In this document: positions 45,712 through 54,671 of the stretch, one piece after another
Numbering within the stretch: position 1 is the first letter of the stretch
How the letters are laid out: each line of letters opens with the position of its first letter
Origin: Lachnospiraceae bacterium
GTDB taxonomy: Bacteria > Bacillota > Clostridia > Lachnospirales > Lachnospiraceae
Length of the DNA stretch: 56,615 nucleotides
Reading direction: 5' to 3'
NCBI GenBank assembly: GCA_017395635.1
Contig: JAFQOE010000043.1
Span: forward strand, 1 to 56,615
Notes under the pieces: model-generated
What the model was told of the DNA's origin: nothing
Database searches by the model: none
What the model saw: only the letters and a program-made list of their open reading frames with translations
Translations under genes and position numbers: made by a program

Positions 45712-46983
45712 ATGGAGATTATAATTGAACACAATCATGACAATAATTTATTCGAAGAGATAGCATTTTATAAAGGAATGCTTGGTGAGTTTAGTTACAA
45801 TCCAAGAGAATTTTGCATTACATTTGCGAATATTAAGGACAAACAGACCGATGTATTGCGTTATATTGGAAACAGTAATGTAATTAATTTACCGATGGGA
45901 TTGATGGCCGTTCCATATCTGTTAAAAGAGGGATATGATGAGTTTGATCATATTACGATTGTGAATCATTCTAAGAGCCTTATTGATATGGATTATATGT
46001 TGTATAAAGCCCGTATTCGTTCCGTAGAGTTAAAGGGTTTTCAAACACCGGTGTATATTCGGACCGCAGAAAGTGCATTTGAGGACACGGATTTGGAAAC
46101 AATCGATATTAACACAATTAGTTTGTCTCAATGTAATAATATGATTCGTATGTTTGCGAATACGAAAATGAAAAAGATGGACCTCTCCGGCATTTATCTT
46201 AGAAATGATGTGAATATAGAGCATATGTTTGCAAATTGTAAGTTGTTGGAAGAGGTTGAGTTGTTTAATAATGGTGCGGGTGCCAAATTAGAAATCACCA
46301 TGAATCAGCCATTTTGCAATTGCAATCATTTAAAAGATATGCGTATATATGACGCGGATGATTTTGCGATAAATGAATATAACGGAGATATTCGAAGCAT
46401 TATTCCTGAAAGTAGTCCTTTGTTTGCCAATGTAAATACCTTTTTATGTGGATTTGTTCCGGAGTTCGATGAGAAATTGGGAGTTCAGCTCAATGAGGCA
46501 TTTGATATAAAGGTGATTAATGAATATTCTATGTTGTTGCGGAAAAGTATGCCGAAAGATATGTTGAATCATGAGAAATTTATGTTTCGGATGTTTCAAG
46601 AACTGAGGCTGGATGAATATGGCTTTCATGGTAATGTAAATAGAATTCATTTTGTCAGTAGCATAAAAAAGGAAATGGAAAAACGCAGGAATCAGAAAGA
46701 TGATGAAAAGGTGATTTTGGTACAACCGCGTCAGACGGCAGATGTAGATATGCTGGTATATGCGTTATATTTTGAAACTGCAATAAAAGGCTACAGAGTA
46801 AAATATTGTGGAAAATATTATGATATATCACCAACGGAATATGTAGAGTTGGGATTGTCTAGTGTTATTCCAAGTAAGAAGTTGAAGTTGGTTTATGAAA
46901 ATGAAGCCTACCATGTATGTCAGACGCGTGGTGAAAAAATCCCAATTTACGGATATGCAGAATTGGCGCATGAATTATGTTAG
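45712..46983 (+). CDS. Unknown protein with leucine-rich-repeat (BspA/DUF285-like) segment
   Basis: The 423-residue product has no signal peptide or membrane segment. Its central part (about residues 80-220) contains units such as NMIRMFANTKMKKMDLSGIYLRNDVNIEHMFANCKLLEEVEL, which follow the "MFxxCxxLxxIDLS" layout of BspA/DUF285-type leucine-rich repeats. The C-terminal 200 residues are not recognised. DUF285 proteins are usually secreted; a cytosolic member with a non-repeat tail is less usual. Single gene with an AGGAGAGTAG site. Confidence 0.75.
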   Translation: MEIIIEHNHDNNLFEEIAFYKGMLGEFSYNPREFCITFANIKDKQTDVLRYIGNSNVINLPMGLMAVPYLLKEGYDEFDHITIVNHSKSLIDMDYMLYKARIRSVELKGFQTPVYIRTAESAFEDTDLETIDINTISLSQCNNMIRMFANTKMKKMDLSGIYLRNDVNIEHMFANCKLLEEVELFNNGAGAKLEITMNQPFCNCNHLKDMRIYDADDFAINEYNGDIRSIIPESSPLFANVNTFLCGFVPEFDEKLGVQLNEAFDIKVINEYSMLLRKSMPKDMLNHEKFMFRMFQELRLDEYGFHGNVNRIHFVSSIKKEMEKRRNQKDDEKVILVQPRQTADVDMLVYALYFETAIKGYRVKYCGKYYDISPTEYVELGLSSVIPSKKLKLVYENEAYHVCQTRGEKIPIYGYAELAHELC

Positions 46984-47032
46984 TAGAAGAAATAACTAGG
47001 AACTTATATATAGCAAATGAGGTGCTTAGAAT

Positions 47033-47791
47033 ATGCAACAGGAAATTAGAGATAGATTACTAACGATGGCAGAACAGGATTATCAGAAGTTTTCTGCTGC
47101 ATTGATTCCTGGTGTGGAGAATATGCTGGGAATCCGTCTTCCACAACTTCGTAAGCTTGCGAAAGAAATTGCAAAATTCAACTGGAAAGCGGCGATTACA
47201 GAAGATGATTATTATTTTGAAGAACGAATGCTTCACGGGATGGTGCTAAGCTATGCATCTAAGGATATGGATGAAATGTTGCCGTATATTGAAGCATTTA
47301 TTTCGCTAGTGGATAACTGGTCGGTTTGTGACAGTGTCTTTATGGGAATGGATATTTTTCAAAAAGACAGAGAACGGAGTTGGAAATTTATTGCTCCTTA
47401 TTTGGAATCCCATAAGGAATTTGAAGTACGCGTGGCATTGATTATTATGATGCAACACTTATTGAAATGTGATGGCAAGGGCAAGAGAATAACAAGACTA
47501 CGTAAGGTGGAAATGTCAGATGTCCATCACTTCAATGAAGAGAAGGGGTTGTATATTGAAAGAGTCTTAACGGAAGTGGATAAAGTGGATACTACAGAAT
47601 ATTATGCTTCTATGGCAGCGTCTTGGTTGATTGCAGAAGCTTTTTGCTGCTATCCACATTGTACATATGAGTATTTGAAACAGAATCGTTTGGATGATCG
47701 AACGTATAATAAAGGAATTCAGAAGATTATAGAGTCGAAAATTCCAACAGATGATGTGAAGAACTTGCTTCGGGAGATGAAGAGGAAGTAG
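47033..47791 (+). CDS. AlkD-type DNA alkylation repair protein
   Basis: The 252-residue all-helical HEAT-repeat protein has the family's features: GVENMLGIRLPQLRKLAKEIAK near the start, then EERMLHGMVLSY, VDNWSVCDSVF (the conserved aromatic/acid motif that contacts the damaged base) and the repeat FEVRVALIIMMQHLL. The SWLIAEAF segment is near the C-terminus. AlkD glycosylases remove cationic alkylated bases such as 3-methyladenine and 7-methylguanine. It is monogenic and followed by a strong terminator. Confidence 0.9.
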   Translation: MQQEIRDRLLTMAEQDYQKFSAALIPGVENMLGIRLPQLRKLAKEIAKFNWKAAITEDDYYFEERMLHGMVLSYASKDMDEMLPYIEAFISLVDNWSVCDSVFMGMDIFQKDRERSWKFIAPYLESHKEFEVRVALIIMMQHLLKCDGKGKRITRLRKVEMSDVHHFNEEKGLYIERVLTEVDKVDTTEYYASMAASWLIAEAFCCYPHCTYEYLKQNRLDDRTYNKGIQKIIESKIPTDDVKNLLREMKRK

Positions 47792-47837
47792 AAGAATTAC
47801 ATCTTGATAATTTTGTGGAAATTGAATGTAATAAAGT

Positions 47838-47885
47838 AAAATACGTTTTAGTAAAATGTGATTTACTAAAACGTATTTTGCTTTG
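47838..47885. terminator. Perfect 18-bp hairpin terminator
   Basis: AAAATACGTTTTAGTAAA and TTTACTAAAACGTATTTT are exact reverse complements around a six-base loop, followed by GCTTTGC. Confidence 0.85.
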
Positions 47886-47901
47886 CTGGGGAATGGGAAA
47901 T

Positions 47902-47960
47902 AATCCTCCTTAAGTAGACAAGGTAAATAACCAAAATCTACTTAGGGGGGATTTTATTTT
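47902..47960 (+). terminator. Second hairpin, 22 bases downstream
   Basis: AATCCTCCTTAAGTAGA and TCTACTTAGGGGGGATT pair with few mismatches and are followed by TTATTTT. It is an extra stem just before the next promoter, either a second terminator or a leader structure. Confidence 0.55.
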
Positions 47961-47971
47961 AGAAATTAGTC

Positions 47972-48031
47972 TTGACATTGCGTATATAACTGTATATACT
48001 GTGTATATCATATAAAGGGATATATATACAC
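47972..48031 (+). promoter_or_regulatory. Promoter and operator-like dyad of the YtrA-type ABC cluster
   Basis: TTGACA (47972-47977), a 17-base spacer and TATACT (47995-48000) form a strong promoter. GTGTATAT (48001-48008) and ATATACAC (48024-48031) then form a perfect 8-bp inverted repeat at the expected transcript start. GTATAT motifs also occur inside the promoter. YtrA-type GntR proteins bind such TATA-rich dyads, and one is encoded in this cluster (49783). Confidence 0.6.
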
Positions 48032-48099
48032 GGATGCTGTGTTTAAGAGTAGTTATAGACATTTTATGTTTTAGATAAGGAAAGAAGAGAGAGGATAGT

Positions 48100-49056
48100 A
48101 TGGAACATTTATTGGTGTGTGACCACATTACAAAGAAAGTGGGCAATTTCGTATTAAGAGATATTCATTTTGAATTGGAACCGGGATATATTCTTGCAGT
48201 GATAGGAAGCAATGGTGCAGGTAAGTCTACCTTGGTAAGAACTCTACTTGGTAGTTACAATTTATACAACCATGCGGAGGATTACACAGAGGATACCCCT
48301 ACTGCAAGAGGACTGTCAGCCAATAAGGGTGATGTGTATATAGAAGGATATTCCATTAAGAAAAATCCAAAAGAGTACAAGGAAAAGGTAGCATTTATTA
48401 TGAATGACTGTCCGTTTTCGATGGGATTATCCGCAAAGGATAACGGAAGGTTTTATGGGAGTTATTATTCGAATTTTAACCATAGTCAATATGAGACACT
48501 CTGCAAGGAATATAATGTTCCGTTTGGAATTGCTTTGAAGAAGTTGTCAAAGGGTGAACAGATTAAGATGCAACTTGCATTTGCACTGTCGAGAGAAGCT
48601 AAGGTGTATGTTTTAGACGAACCCGCAGGTAATCTGGACGTGAAGTTTCGAGATGAGTTTTATGAGATTATGAGAACATTGGTGGAATCAGGAGATAAGA
48701 GCATTATCTACGTTACGCATTTGGTGGAAGAGTTAGATGTATTGACAGATTATGTGCTTTGGATAGAGAACGGAATACAGGTTGGATATGGAACATTGGA
48801 AGGATTGTTGGATCAATATCGATTGTATGAAGGAGACATGGATAAAGTATTAGAAGAAGGGCATCAATTAGGAGAAGAGAAGTTGGCATGCAAGGTGGTT
48901 GCAATGAAGCAGAATGAATTCCACAAGGAAGCCTTGGTATGGTGTGAGAAGGGATCGTTTCCTGAACAGATTGAAAAGAATAGTCGGAGAGCAACCCTGC
49001 GGGAGATTATGTATTACGAGAAAGAAGCGAAGGGAGTGAAGATGGGATGCAGATAA
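48100..49056 (+). CDS. ABC transporter ATP-binding protein (YtrB-like)
   Basis: The 318-residue product has Walker A GSNGAGKSTLVR, a shortened signature KLSKGEQIKMQLA, Walker B VYVLDEPAGNLDV and switch His in YVTHLVEEL. Between Walker A and the Q-loop there is an insertion of roughly 25 residues (NHAEDYTEDTPTARGL) not seen in ordinary ABC ATPases, and the C-terminus is extended by about 90 residues. It probably powers the membrane protein encoded next, whose start it overlaps by 10 bases. It heads the cluster behind the operator-like dyad. Confidence 0.92.
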   Translation: MEHLLVCDHITKKVGNFVLRDIHFELEPGYILAVIGSNGAGKSTLVRTLLGSYNLYNHAEDYTEDTPTARGLSANKGDVYIEGYSIKKNPKEYKEKVAFIMNDCPFSMGLSAKDNGRFYGSYYSNFNHSQYETLCKEYNVPFGIALKKLSKGEQIKMQLAFALSREAKVYVLDEPAGNLDVKFRDEFYEIMRTLVESGDKSIIYVTHLVEELDVLTDYVLWIENGIQVGYGTLEGLLDQYRLYEGDMDKVLEEGHQLGEEKLACKVVAMKQNEFHKEALVWCEKGSFPEQIEKNSRRATLREIMYYEKEAKGVKMGCR

Positions 49057-49793
49057 TCAAACAGATTCTTGTGGATGCATATTATATAAGAAAATTAGAT
49101 AAGAGTTTAATGATAAAGGATTTCTTGTTTGTCATATATTTGTTCTTTGGTGTATGTGTTTTGAAGGCACCAATGCTTGTGTGTGTAGCTTTTTCTACTT
49201 TTGTTGGTACGACAAATTGGAGTAGTGATAAGAGAAAAACACCGGAGATGATCAGTTTTCTTCCAATGTCTCAAAGAGAAATGAAGAAGTTCGTCCTAAA
49301 GAAAAGTAATCTGGTAGCAATATGTTCTGTAATAGCATTGTGGGTTTCGTACGGATTAGCTATCAATGATGCGATATCTTCAATCGACAACCAGGACTAT
49401 GAGTTACATAGTCTTACATTGGAATTTGTAATTTATCACGGAATTAATCTATTTGTTTTTATTCATCTCATGGTGCTGATGAGGGAGACGGGACGAATGA
49501 GAGGTATGAAAGACATTGGAATTACACACTGGATGTATTCTGTAAAATATAGTCTAGTATTTGCTATCTATATTATTGTGTTTGGTGCTTTGTTTTTTTG
49601 GTTGAGTATTAGAATTTTATTTGATTTTGAAAATTTCTTCATACCAATGCTTGAAAGAATCCTTGTTATCATCGGATTGATAGGTCAGTATAAGGCATAT
49701 CATTATCTAAAAAAGATTGTATTACAGGAATTCATTTATAGCGATTACAACGCGAAAATAATAAAAGAGCAGGAGGTAAACTATGAATATTAA
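49047..49793 (+). CDS. Membrane protein, probable ABC permease subunit
   Basis: The 248-residue protein has about six membrane helices. LPMSQREMKKFVLKKSNLVAI after the second helix is the ABC-2 type coupling-region pattern (LPxSR-x-ExxxxKxL). It overlaps the ATPase gene by 10 bases and the GntR gene by 11, so all three are translation-coupled. It is probably the channel of the YtrB-like ATPase. Confidence 0.78.
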   Translation: MQIIKQILVDAYYIRKLDKSLMIKDFLFVIYLFFGVCVLKAPMLVCVAFSTFVGTTNWSSDKRKTPEMISFLPMSQREMKKFVLKKSNLVAICSVIALWVSYGLAINDAISSIDNQDYELHSLTLEFVIYHGINLFVFIHLMVLMRETGRMRGMKDIGITHWMYSVKYSLVFAIYIIVFGALFFWLSIRILFDFENFFIPMLERILVIIGLIGQYKAYHYLKKIVLQEFIYSDYNAKIIKEQEVNYEY

Positions 49794-50154
49794 TATACAA
49801 TCCAAAAGTAGTATACCGATTTATGAGCAGATTAAGAATCAGTTAAAGGAAAGTATCATCGCAGGAGAGATGAAGGAAGGAGAACCAATTCCATCTATTC
49901 GTATCTTAGCGCGAGACCTGAAAATTAGTGTGATTACTACGAAAAGGGCATACGAAGAACTTGAGAAAGAAGGACTGATTTACTCGGTAGCGGGAAAGGG
50001 GTTCTATGTGGATAATCCGGACACTGGCTATCTGGTAGAAAAGAAAGTACAGGGTTTGGAAGAACAATTAGATGCGGTGTTAAAACTTTGCAAGGAAGCA
50101 CAACTTAGCAAAGAAGAAGTAAAAGATATGGTAGATATTTTGTGGGAGGAATAG
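49783..50154 (+). CDS. YtrA-type GntR regulator
   Basis: The 123-residue winged-helix protein has YEQIKNQLKESIIAGEMKEGEPIPSIRILARDLKISVITTKRAYEELEKEGLIYSVAGKGFYV, the YtrA-subfamily pattern, with only a short C-terminal helix and no effector domain. YtrA-type regulators repress ABC operons and often respond to cell-wall antibiotics. It lies inside the cluster it probably controls. The most likely operator is at 48001-48031. Confidence 0.92.
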   Translation: MNINIQSKSSIPIYEQIKNQLKESIIAGEMKEGEPIPSIRILARDLKISVITTKRAYEELEKEGLIYSVAGKGFYVDNPDTGYLVEKKVQGLEEQLDAVLKLCKEAQLSKEEVKDMVDILWEE

Positions 50155-50156
50155 AT

Positions 50157-50900
50157 ATGTTAGAGGTAAAGAATGTAAGTTTTCAATATAAGGGCAAAAA
50201 GAAAGAGAAAGCATTTGGTTTAGAGGATATCAGCTTTCAGTTAGAGAAGGGATATGTATTAGGATTGTTGGGTTTAAATGGTGCCGGAAAGTCCACACTT
50301 ATGGATTTGTTAATGGGTGTTCATGCACCGGATAGTGGCAATGTGATGTATGACGGCATGGAGATTTCGGAGGATACAACAAAGAGTTTGCAAAAGATTG
50401 CTTTCGTATCGGATAAGATGGAGTTTTTACGGTTTCGTACGCTAAGAGAAAACGTGAGTTTGTTTGGGTTATTATATGATAACTTTGATTATGAAAAATG
50501 GGATAAATACATGATTTCTTTTGGTTTTCAGGCGGATCAATTAGGGCTTTGTTATGATGATTTGTCCACAGGTGAAAAGCGTAAGTTCCAGCTTGCATTT
50601 GCATTGTCTTATTCACCGGAATTACTATTGTTGGATGAGCCTACGGCGAACTTGGATCCGCATGCCAGAGTAGAGTGGATGGAGTTGATTGGAAAACAAG
50701 TGGCAGAAGAGGAAATTAGTGTGATTATGGCGACACATTTGACAAGTGATTTAGATGAGATGGCAGACTACATTCTGGTGTTAGATAAGGGTAAACAGAT
50801 TGCTTATATGGATAGAGAGGAAATGGTAGATAATTTTGGAGAGATAGAGCTTTCCAAGCTGCTATTAGAGCTGACAGGAGATGCGTGGATTAAGGAGTAA
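50157..50900 (+). CDS. ABC transporter ATP-binding protein (second of the cluster)
   Basis: The 247-residue ATPase has Walker A GLNGAGKSTLMD, signature DLSTGEKRKFQLA, Walker B LLLLDEPTANLDP and switch His in MATHLTSDLDE. I prefer the ATG at 50157 (ribosome site GGGAGG) over an in-frame GTG at 50142. It starts two bases after the GntR stop. The three tandem membrane proteins downstream may be its membrane partners. Confidence 0.93.
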   Translation: MLEVKNVSFQYKGKKKEKAFGLEDISFQLEKGYVLGLLGLNGAGKSTLMDLLMGVHAPDSGNVMYDGMEISEDTTKSLQKIAFVSDKMEFLRFRTLRENVSLFGLLYDNFDYEKWDKYMISFGFQADQLGLCYDDLSTGEKRKFQLAFALSYSPELLLLDEPTANLDPHARVEWMELIGKQVAEEEISVIMATHLTSDLDEMADYILVLDKGKQIAYMDREEMVDNFGEIELSKLLLELTGDAWIKE

Positions 50901-50995
50901 CGAATAATCTCTTATTATACTTGTTAAATGAGTAGGGCTTAATAACTTTGGAAATGTGTAATTAACGTAAGTATTGCGAGAAAAGGATGAGGAAT

Positions 50996-51589
50996 ATGAA
51001 ATTGAGTAAAGAAGAGCTTATGATGGAAAAAGTATATGGTTATGGAAAAGTACAGAAGTGGCTCGCACGTTTTTATATAATTATGGATTTAATGGTTGCT
51101 GGAATCTATGCAGTATTGATGAATTATGCCGAGGTAGTCAGTACTCGTCTTGCTATGACAATTGGATATGGTATGATGATTAGTTCTTTTTCGTGTATAT
51201 ATGGTTTTTGGCTGACGCTTACATACTCCTTTGTGGAGGGAAAAGGTGGAAAGTCTTCACAGGATATTCTTGCTTCCGTACGCTATATGCCGTTTTCTTT
51301 GGAGAATTGGACTGTTTGGGTAAAGAAAAAGGTTTTGTGTAAAATCAAGTTGTATAGCGGATGTGTGTTTCTGATACTGGCAGCGGGAATGTTTGTTGGA
51401 CCATGTAATGAAAAATTAGGAATTAGTTTTTATATGCCGGAGGATTGGTTTATATCAATGGCTGTATGTGGGTTAGGAACGTTAATGGTATTTTTGTTTA
51501 TGTATGCAGGGTATAAAGTGATGCTTAACTGTATAGTGCAGAATGAATCGAAAAGGCGTGTGAGAGGGAAAGGAGACCTTGCTGTATAG
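50996..51589 (+). CDS. Membrane protein, first of three related
   Basis: The 197-residue product has four membrane helices. Residues after the second helix read GKGGKSSQDILASVRYMPFSLENWTVWVKKKVLC, a motif shared with the third protein (52862) and, in weaker form, with the second (51613). The pattern resembles the coupling loop of ABC-2 permeases (LPVSRxxIxxxK) and suggests a permease subunit for the ATPase upstream. I prefer the ATG at 50996 (after AAGGATGAGG). Confidence 0.72.
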   Translation: MKLSKEELMMEKVYGYGKVQKWLARFYIIMDLMVAGIYAVLMNYAEVVSTRLAMTIGYGMMISSFSCIYGFWLTLTYSFVEGKGGKSSQDILASVRYMPFSLENWTVWVKKKVLCKIKLYSGCVFLILAAGMFVGPCNEKLGISFYMPEDWFISMAVCGLGTLMVFLFMYAGYKVMLNCIVQNESKRRVRGKGDLAV

Positions 51590-51612
51590 ATTGAACAATG
51601 GAGGGATGAGTT

Positions 51613-52851
51613 GTGAATCGAAAAAGCGAAAATAAAGGAAATGACAAATATGTGCAGTTTGCGGACAGCGTTAAGCAATGGAATCGGTTTCGCATAGTAG
51701 AAGGAATGATTGGGGGATTGTTAGGTGTAGTTGGCTGCATTATAGTTGCTATTTTGGAAATGTTAGGGGCAGGATTGGGTATATATATATCGCGTGTGTT
51801 TGCGATTTTATTCGGTATGTTGATTGCATGGAGGCATTGTGAAATGTATGTCAGAGTGGATGGGAAAGAAAATCGTTTGAATCAATATATACATGATATT
51901 CCGTTGTTTGTGGCATTTTCCTTTAGAGATTACTATAAGGAAATAGAAAGAAGACTTTGGAAGAAAACAATGATTGTCAGTGGTATTGTGTTTGTAATCC
52001 TGTTCACGATGAGTATTATGCGTCTTTTTACAGACTTTCTTGGAGTGATGGGCTTCTGTATCATAACGGTTGTCGTTATGGATGCGGCAATTGTGGCGAG
52101 TTTTTTTCTGTTACGATATTTTGATATGCGAAGCTTCGCAGCTTGTATAGAAAAAGGAAAATCGAAAAAGATAGTATCACAGAAAAAAGAATCCTTTTGG
52201 TACCAGCATCGGGTGTTGTTGGTGTTGCTGTGTAGTGCATTGCCATGGGTGGCATTTATGCTTTCTGGAGTAAGGAATTATATCTTACGCGTGCCGGATG
52301 ATATAGAAGTATATCGTGCGGCAAGTGATTGGTTTATATCGGTGTATGGAGTTGTAATGTGTGCAATATTTGGCGGAGAACAGATCGGAAAACTTGTTAC
52401 AAAAAAAGGTGGAAGTATTAAGCAGGCTTTGGTTTTCAGTGTAGTAGCAGTCATGGCATTGGGGTATGGTTGTACGTATTATACTACCTATTACGAGGAT
52501 AAAATTGTTGCAAATCGATTTTTTATAACAAAGGAATATACTTGGGACGAAGTACAATCCTATACCGTGAAACCCAAATGGATATCAGGGATTTTACAAC
52601 TGGAATTGGAGATGGAGGATAGAACGTTATGGGTGATTAGTAGCGATAATATCTGTTCAGAAAAACATTGTGACGTATATTATAGTGATTATGAATATAT
52701 TGCTCATTTGGTGGAGAAGATGAACGACTATGGAATTGATGGAACAATAGAGAAGGAAGAGAAAATTGCGCCAAACGAAGAAATGCATGACCTATGGGAT
52801 ATGGAAGCCTTTGACAGGATTAAAACGATTGTATATGACCTAGACGAATAG
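51613..52851 (+). CDS. Membrane protein, second of three related
   Basis: The 412-residue product begins at GTG 51613 after TGGAGGGATG. It has four helices in the first 190 residues with VDGKENRLNQYIHDIPLFVAFSFRDYYKEIERRLWKK between the second and third (the weaker version of the shared motif). Three more helices follow (about 210-300), then a soluble C-terminal domain of about 110 residues (TKEYTWDEVQSYTVKPKW). No family is recognised. Confidence 0.75.
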   Translation: MNRKSENKGNDKYVQFADSVKQWNRFRIVEGMIGGLLGVVGCIIVAILEMLGAGLGIYISRVFAILFGMLIAWRHCEMYVRVDGKENRLNQYIHDIPLFVAFSFRDYYKEIERRLWKKTMIVSGIVFVILFTMSIMRLFTDFLGVMGFCIITVVVMDAAIVASFFLLRYFDMRSFAACIEKGKSKKIVSQKKESFWYQHRVLLVLLCSALPWVAFMLSGVRNYILRVPDDIEVYRAASDWFISVYGVVMCAIFGGEQIGKLVTKKGGSIKQALVFSVVAVMALGYGCTYYTTYYEDKIVANRFFITKEYTWDEVQSYTVKPKWISGILQLELEMEDRTLWVISSDNICSEKHCDVYYSDYEYIAHLVEKMNDYGIDGTIEKEEKIAPNEEMHDLWDMEAFDRIKTIVYDLDE

Positions 52852-52861
52852 GAGGAAATCA

Positions 52862-54385
52862 ATGGAAAATGAACGAATAGAACAATTTGCGAATCAAATT
52901 AAAGAAAAAAATAGAATAAAGACATCGATACAAAATGTATACCTATACGTGGTATTTCTGGCTTGGTTTACTTATTGTTTTGTGTTAGATTATGCTGCTG
53001 TAGGGAAAGATCATATAGCTATAACCTGTGTTGTGTTTGTGGTTATAGCATGCGGTTTGATTATGTATTGCAGGAACTTTTTAGAAGGCTATATATCGGT
53101 TACAGGAAAAGGCGGGAAGGTGAATCAGGATATTGTAGGATGTGTTGAACGGATGCCTTTTTTGGGAAATGAATATATGACTTGTATCAGTAAGAGATTA
53201 CAGAGAAATCTTTTGCTGATAGGTGGAGGCATGATAGGCTGTTTGATGCTTGGATTATTCGTGTGTGGTAAGGTAGAAAACATAGAACAAATCCTATGTT
53301 TTCAATGGGGATTACCATCTCAAATCGGAAGAGCAATTGCTTTTCTTGTTGTTACGTCTGTTTGCATGTGTATTACCATAATCTTGATTTATTATTTTTG
53401 GAAAACAAGATATCAGAAACTGATGCTTGATTTCGGTATGGCAGAAAAAAGAAAACGAACAGGAAAATATTCCAAGATACTTAAAATTGCCATATGTGCT
53501 TTCGTCGTAGCAGGTGTTATCTTTTTCTTGGGTGTGATTTCTATTTTGTTTCGGAATGATCCGGATCCAATGCTTACACTTTCTATGTATGTATTTTTGG
53601 TGATAATTGTTTTAATCAAGTATTGGTACATTCTGTGTCCTATGGGATGTATTGTTTTGGTATTAGGTATCATGGTCGAAAAAAGAAGACGACAGGGCAA
53701 AACGGAATCAAGACTATTTAAGATTCAGACAGTCATGTTACATGCATTCTTATTTGGGTTAGCGGAATTTGTATTCTTATTTAGTGTGAGATTGGTGTTG
53801 CCGTTGGAACAACATGAAAAATCCGTTATGTATGAAACGACAGATCAATCGCAATATGGACGTTTCTCGGGACATTATGAAGGAGAAGAAGCGGATCGTT
53901 TTGCGGGACTATTTGTGTTTCCTAAAATGCTGTCTACCCAGGCGGAAAATGTGGAATATTATTATGGGGCAAACCCGATGTTTTTTGATCATAGTTATGA
54001 AATATATCTGCAAGCCACTTATCCGAAGGATATATACGAAAAGGAAAAAGAGCGTTTGTCAGACATAGAGTGTACAATCAAGATAAATGCGGAAGGTGAT
54101 AAGGTTACGAATCATATTCAATATACAGAGGAACAAAGTCCGTATCCTGTATACGTGGCAATTTGTGATTATGACGGTATATATGAATATGCATTACTGG
54201 ACGAAGATAATTGTAGGATTATCTATGTATATATGCAATATTGCGATGGAGAAAATGTTCCGGAGGAATATTGGTTGGTGAAGAATGATTCTAGAGCAGA
54301 ATCTGTGTGGTATAAGGGAGAAGATGATTTTAACCTCTATTATGCAGAAGATGAAAATGGAGATTTTTCGTATTATAAAGATTAA
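52862..54385 (+). CDS. Membrane protein, third of three related
   Basis: The 507-residue product starts 10 bases after the previous stop behind TAGGAGGAAATC. Its N-terminal region has GKGGKVNQDIVGCVERMPFLGNEYMTCISKRLQRN, close to the 50996 gene. Further helices (about 165-325) and an acidic soluble C-terminal domain of about 165 residues follow. No family is recognised. The shared N-terminal region suggests duplication and divergence of an ABC-2-like permease half with added C-terminal domains. Confidence 0.75.
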   Translation: MENERIEQFANQIKEKNRIKTSIQNVYLYVVFLAWFTYCFVLDYAAVGKDHIAITCVVFVVIACGLIMYCRNFLEGYISVTGKGGKVNQDIVGCVERMPFLGNEYMTCISKRLQRNLLLIGGGMIGCLMLGLFVCGKVENIEQILCFQWGLPSQIGRAIAFLVVTSVCMCITIILIYYFWKTRYQKLMLDFGMAEKRKRTGKYSKILKIAICAFVVAGVIFFLGVISILFRNDPDPMLTLSMYVFLVIIVLIKYWYILCPMGCIVLVLGIMVEKRRRQGKTESRLFKIQTVMLHAFLFGLAEFVFLFSVRLVLPLEQHEKSVMYETTDQSQYGRFSGHYEGEEADRFAGLFVFPKMLSTQAENVEYYYGANPMFFDHSYEIYLQATYPKDIYEKEKERLSDIECTIKINAEGDKVTNHIQYTEEQSPYPVYVAICDYDGIYEYALLDEDNCRIIYVYMQYCDGENVPEEYWLVKNDSRAESVWYKGEDDFNLYYAEDENGDFSYYKD

Positions 54386-54671
54386 AGATAGAAAAAGGAC
54401 AGAAAGCAACAACAATCGTATGAATATTAGGTTATCAGAATGAGAGGTATTAAAAATTGACTTTTTAAAGATGGATATAAGTTCTTTTTTTAGAAGGAAT
54501 ATTTGTATAATCTAGTCAAGACAAATCGATGCTTAACAAGAAATATATTGTATGTATATTTTTTTTATGGAAGATATAGAAAAATAAAGTAGAATTTGTT
54601 AAAATCATTATGTAATATAGGGTTTGAAAATTTAGAATATTTTTTGCATTTGTTAGTGCGTGGAGGGTTTT

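Noticed and set aside
50917..50931. TTATACTTGTTAAAT as a third copy of the palindromic element
   Set aside because: Only about 13 bases match before the similarity ends.
54385..54671. Possible agrD-like peptide gene ahead of the LytTR regulator
   Set aside because: No short frame with a ribosome site and a Cys-containing core was found; only a TATAAT near 54506 without a good -35 box.
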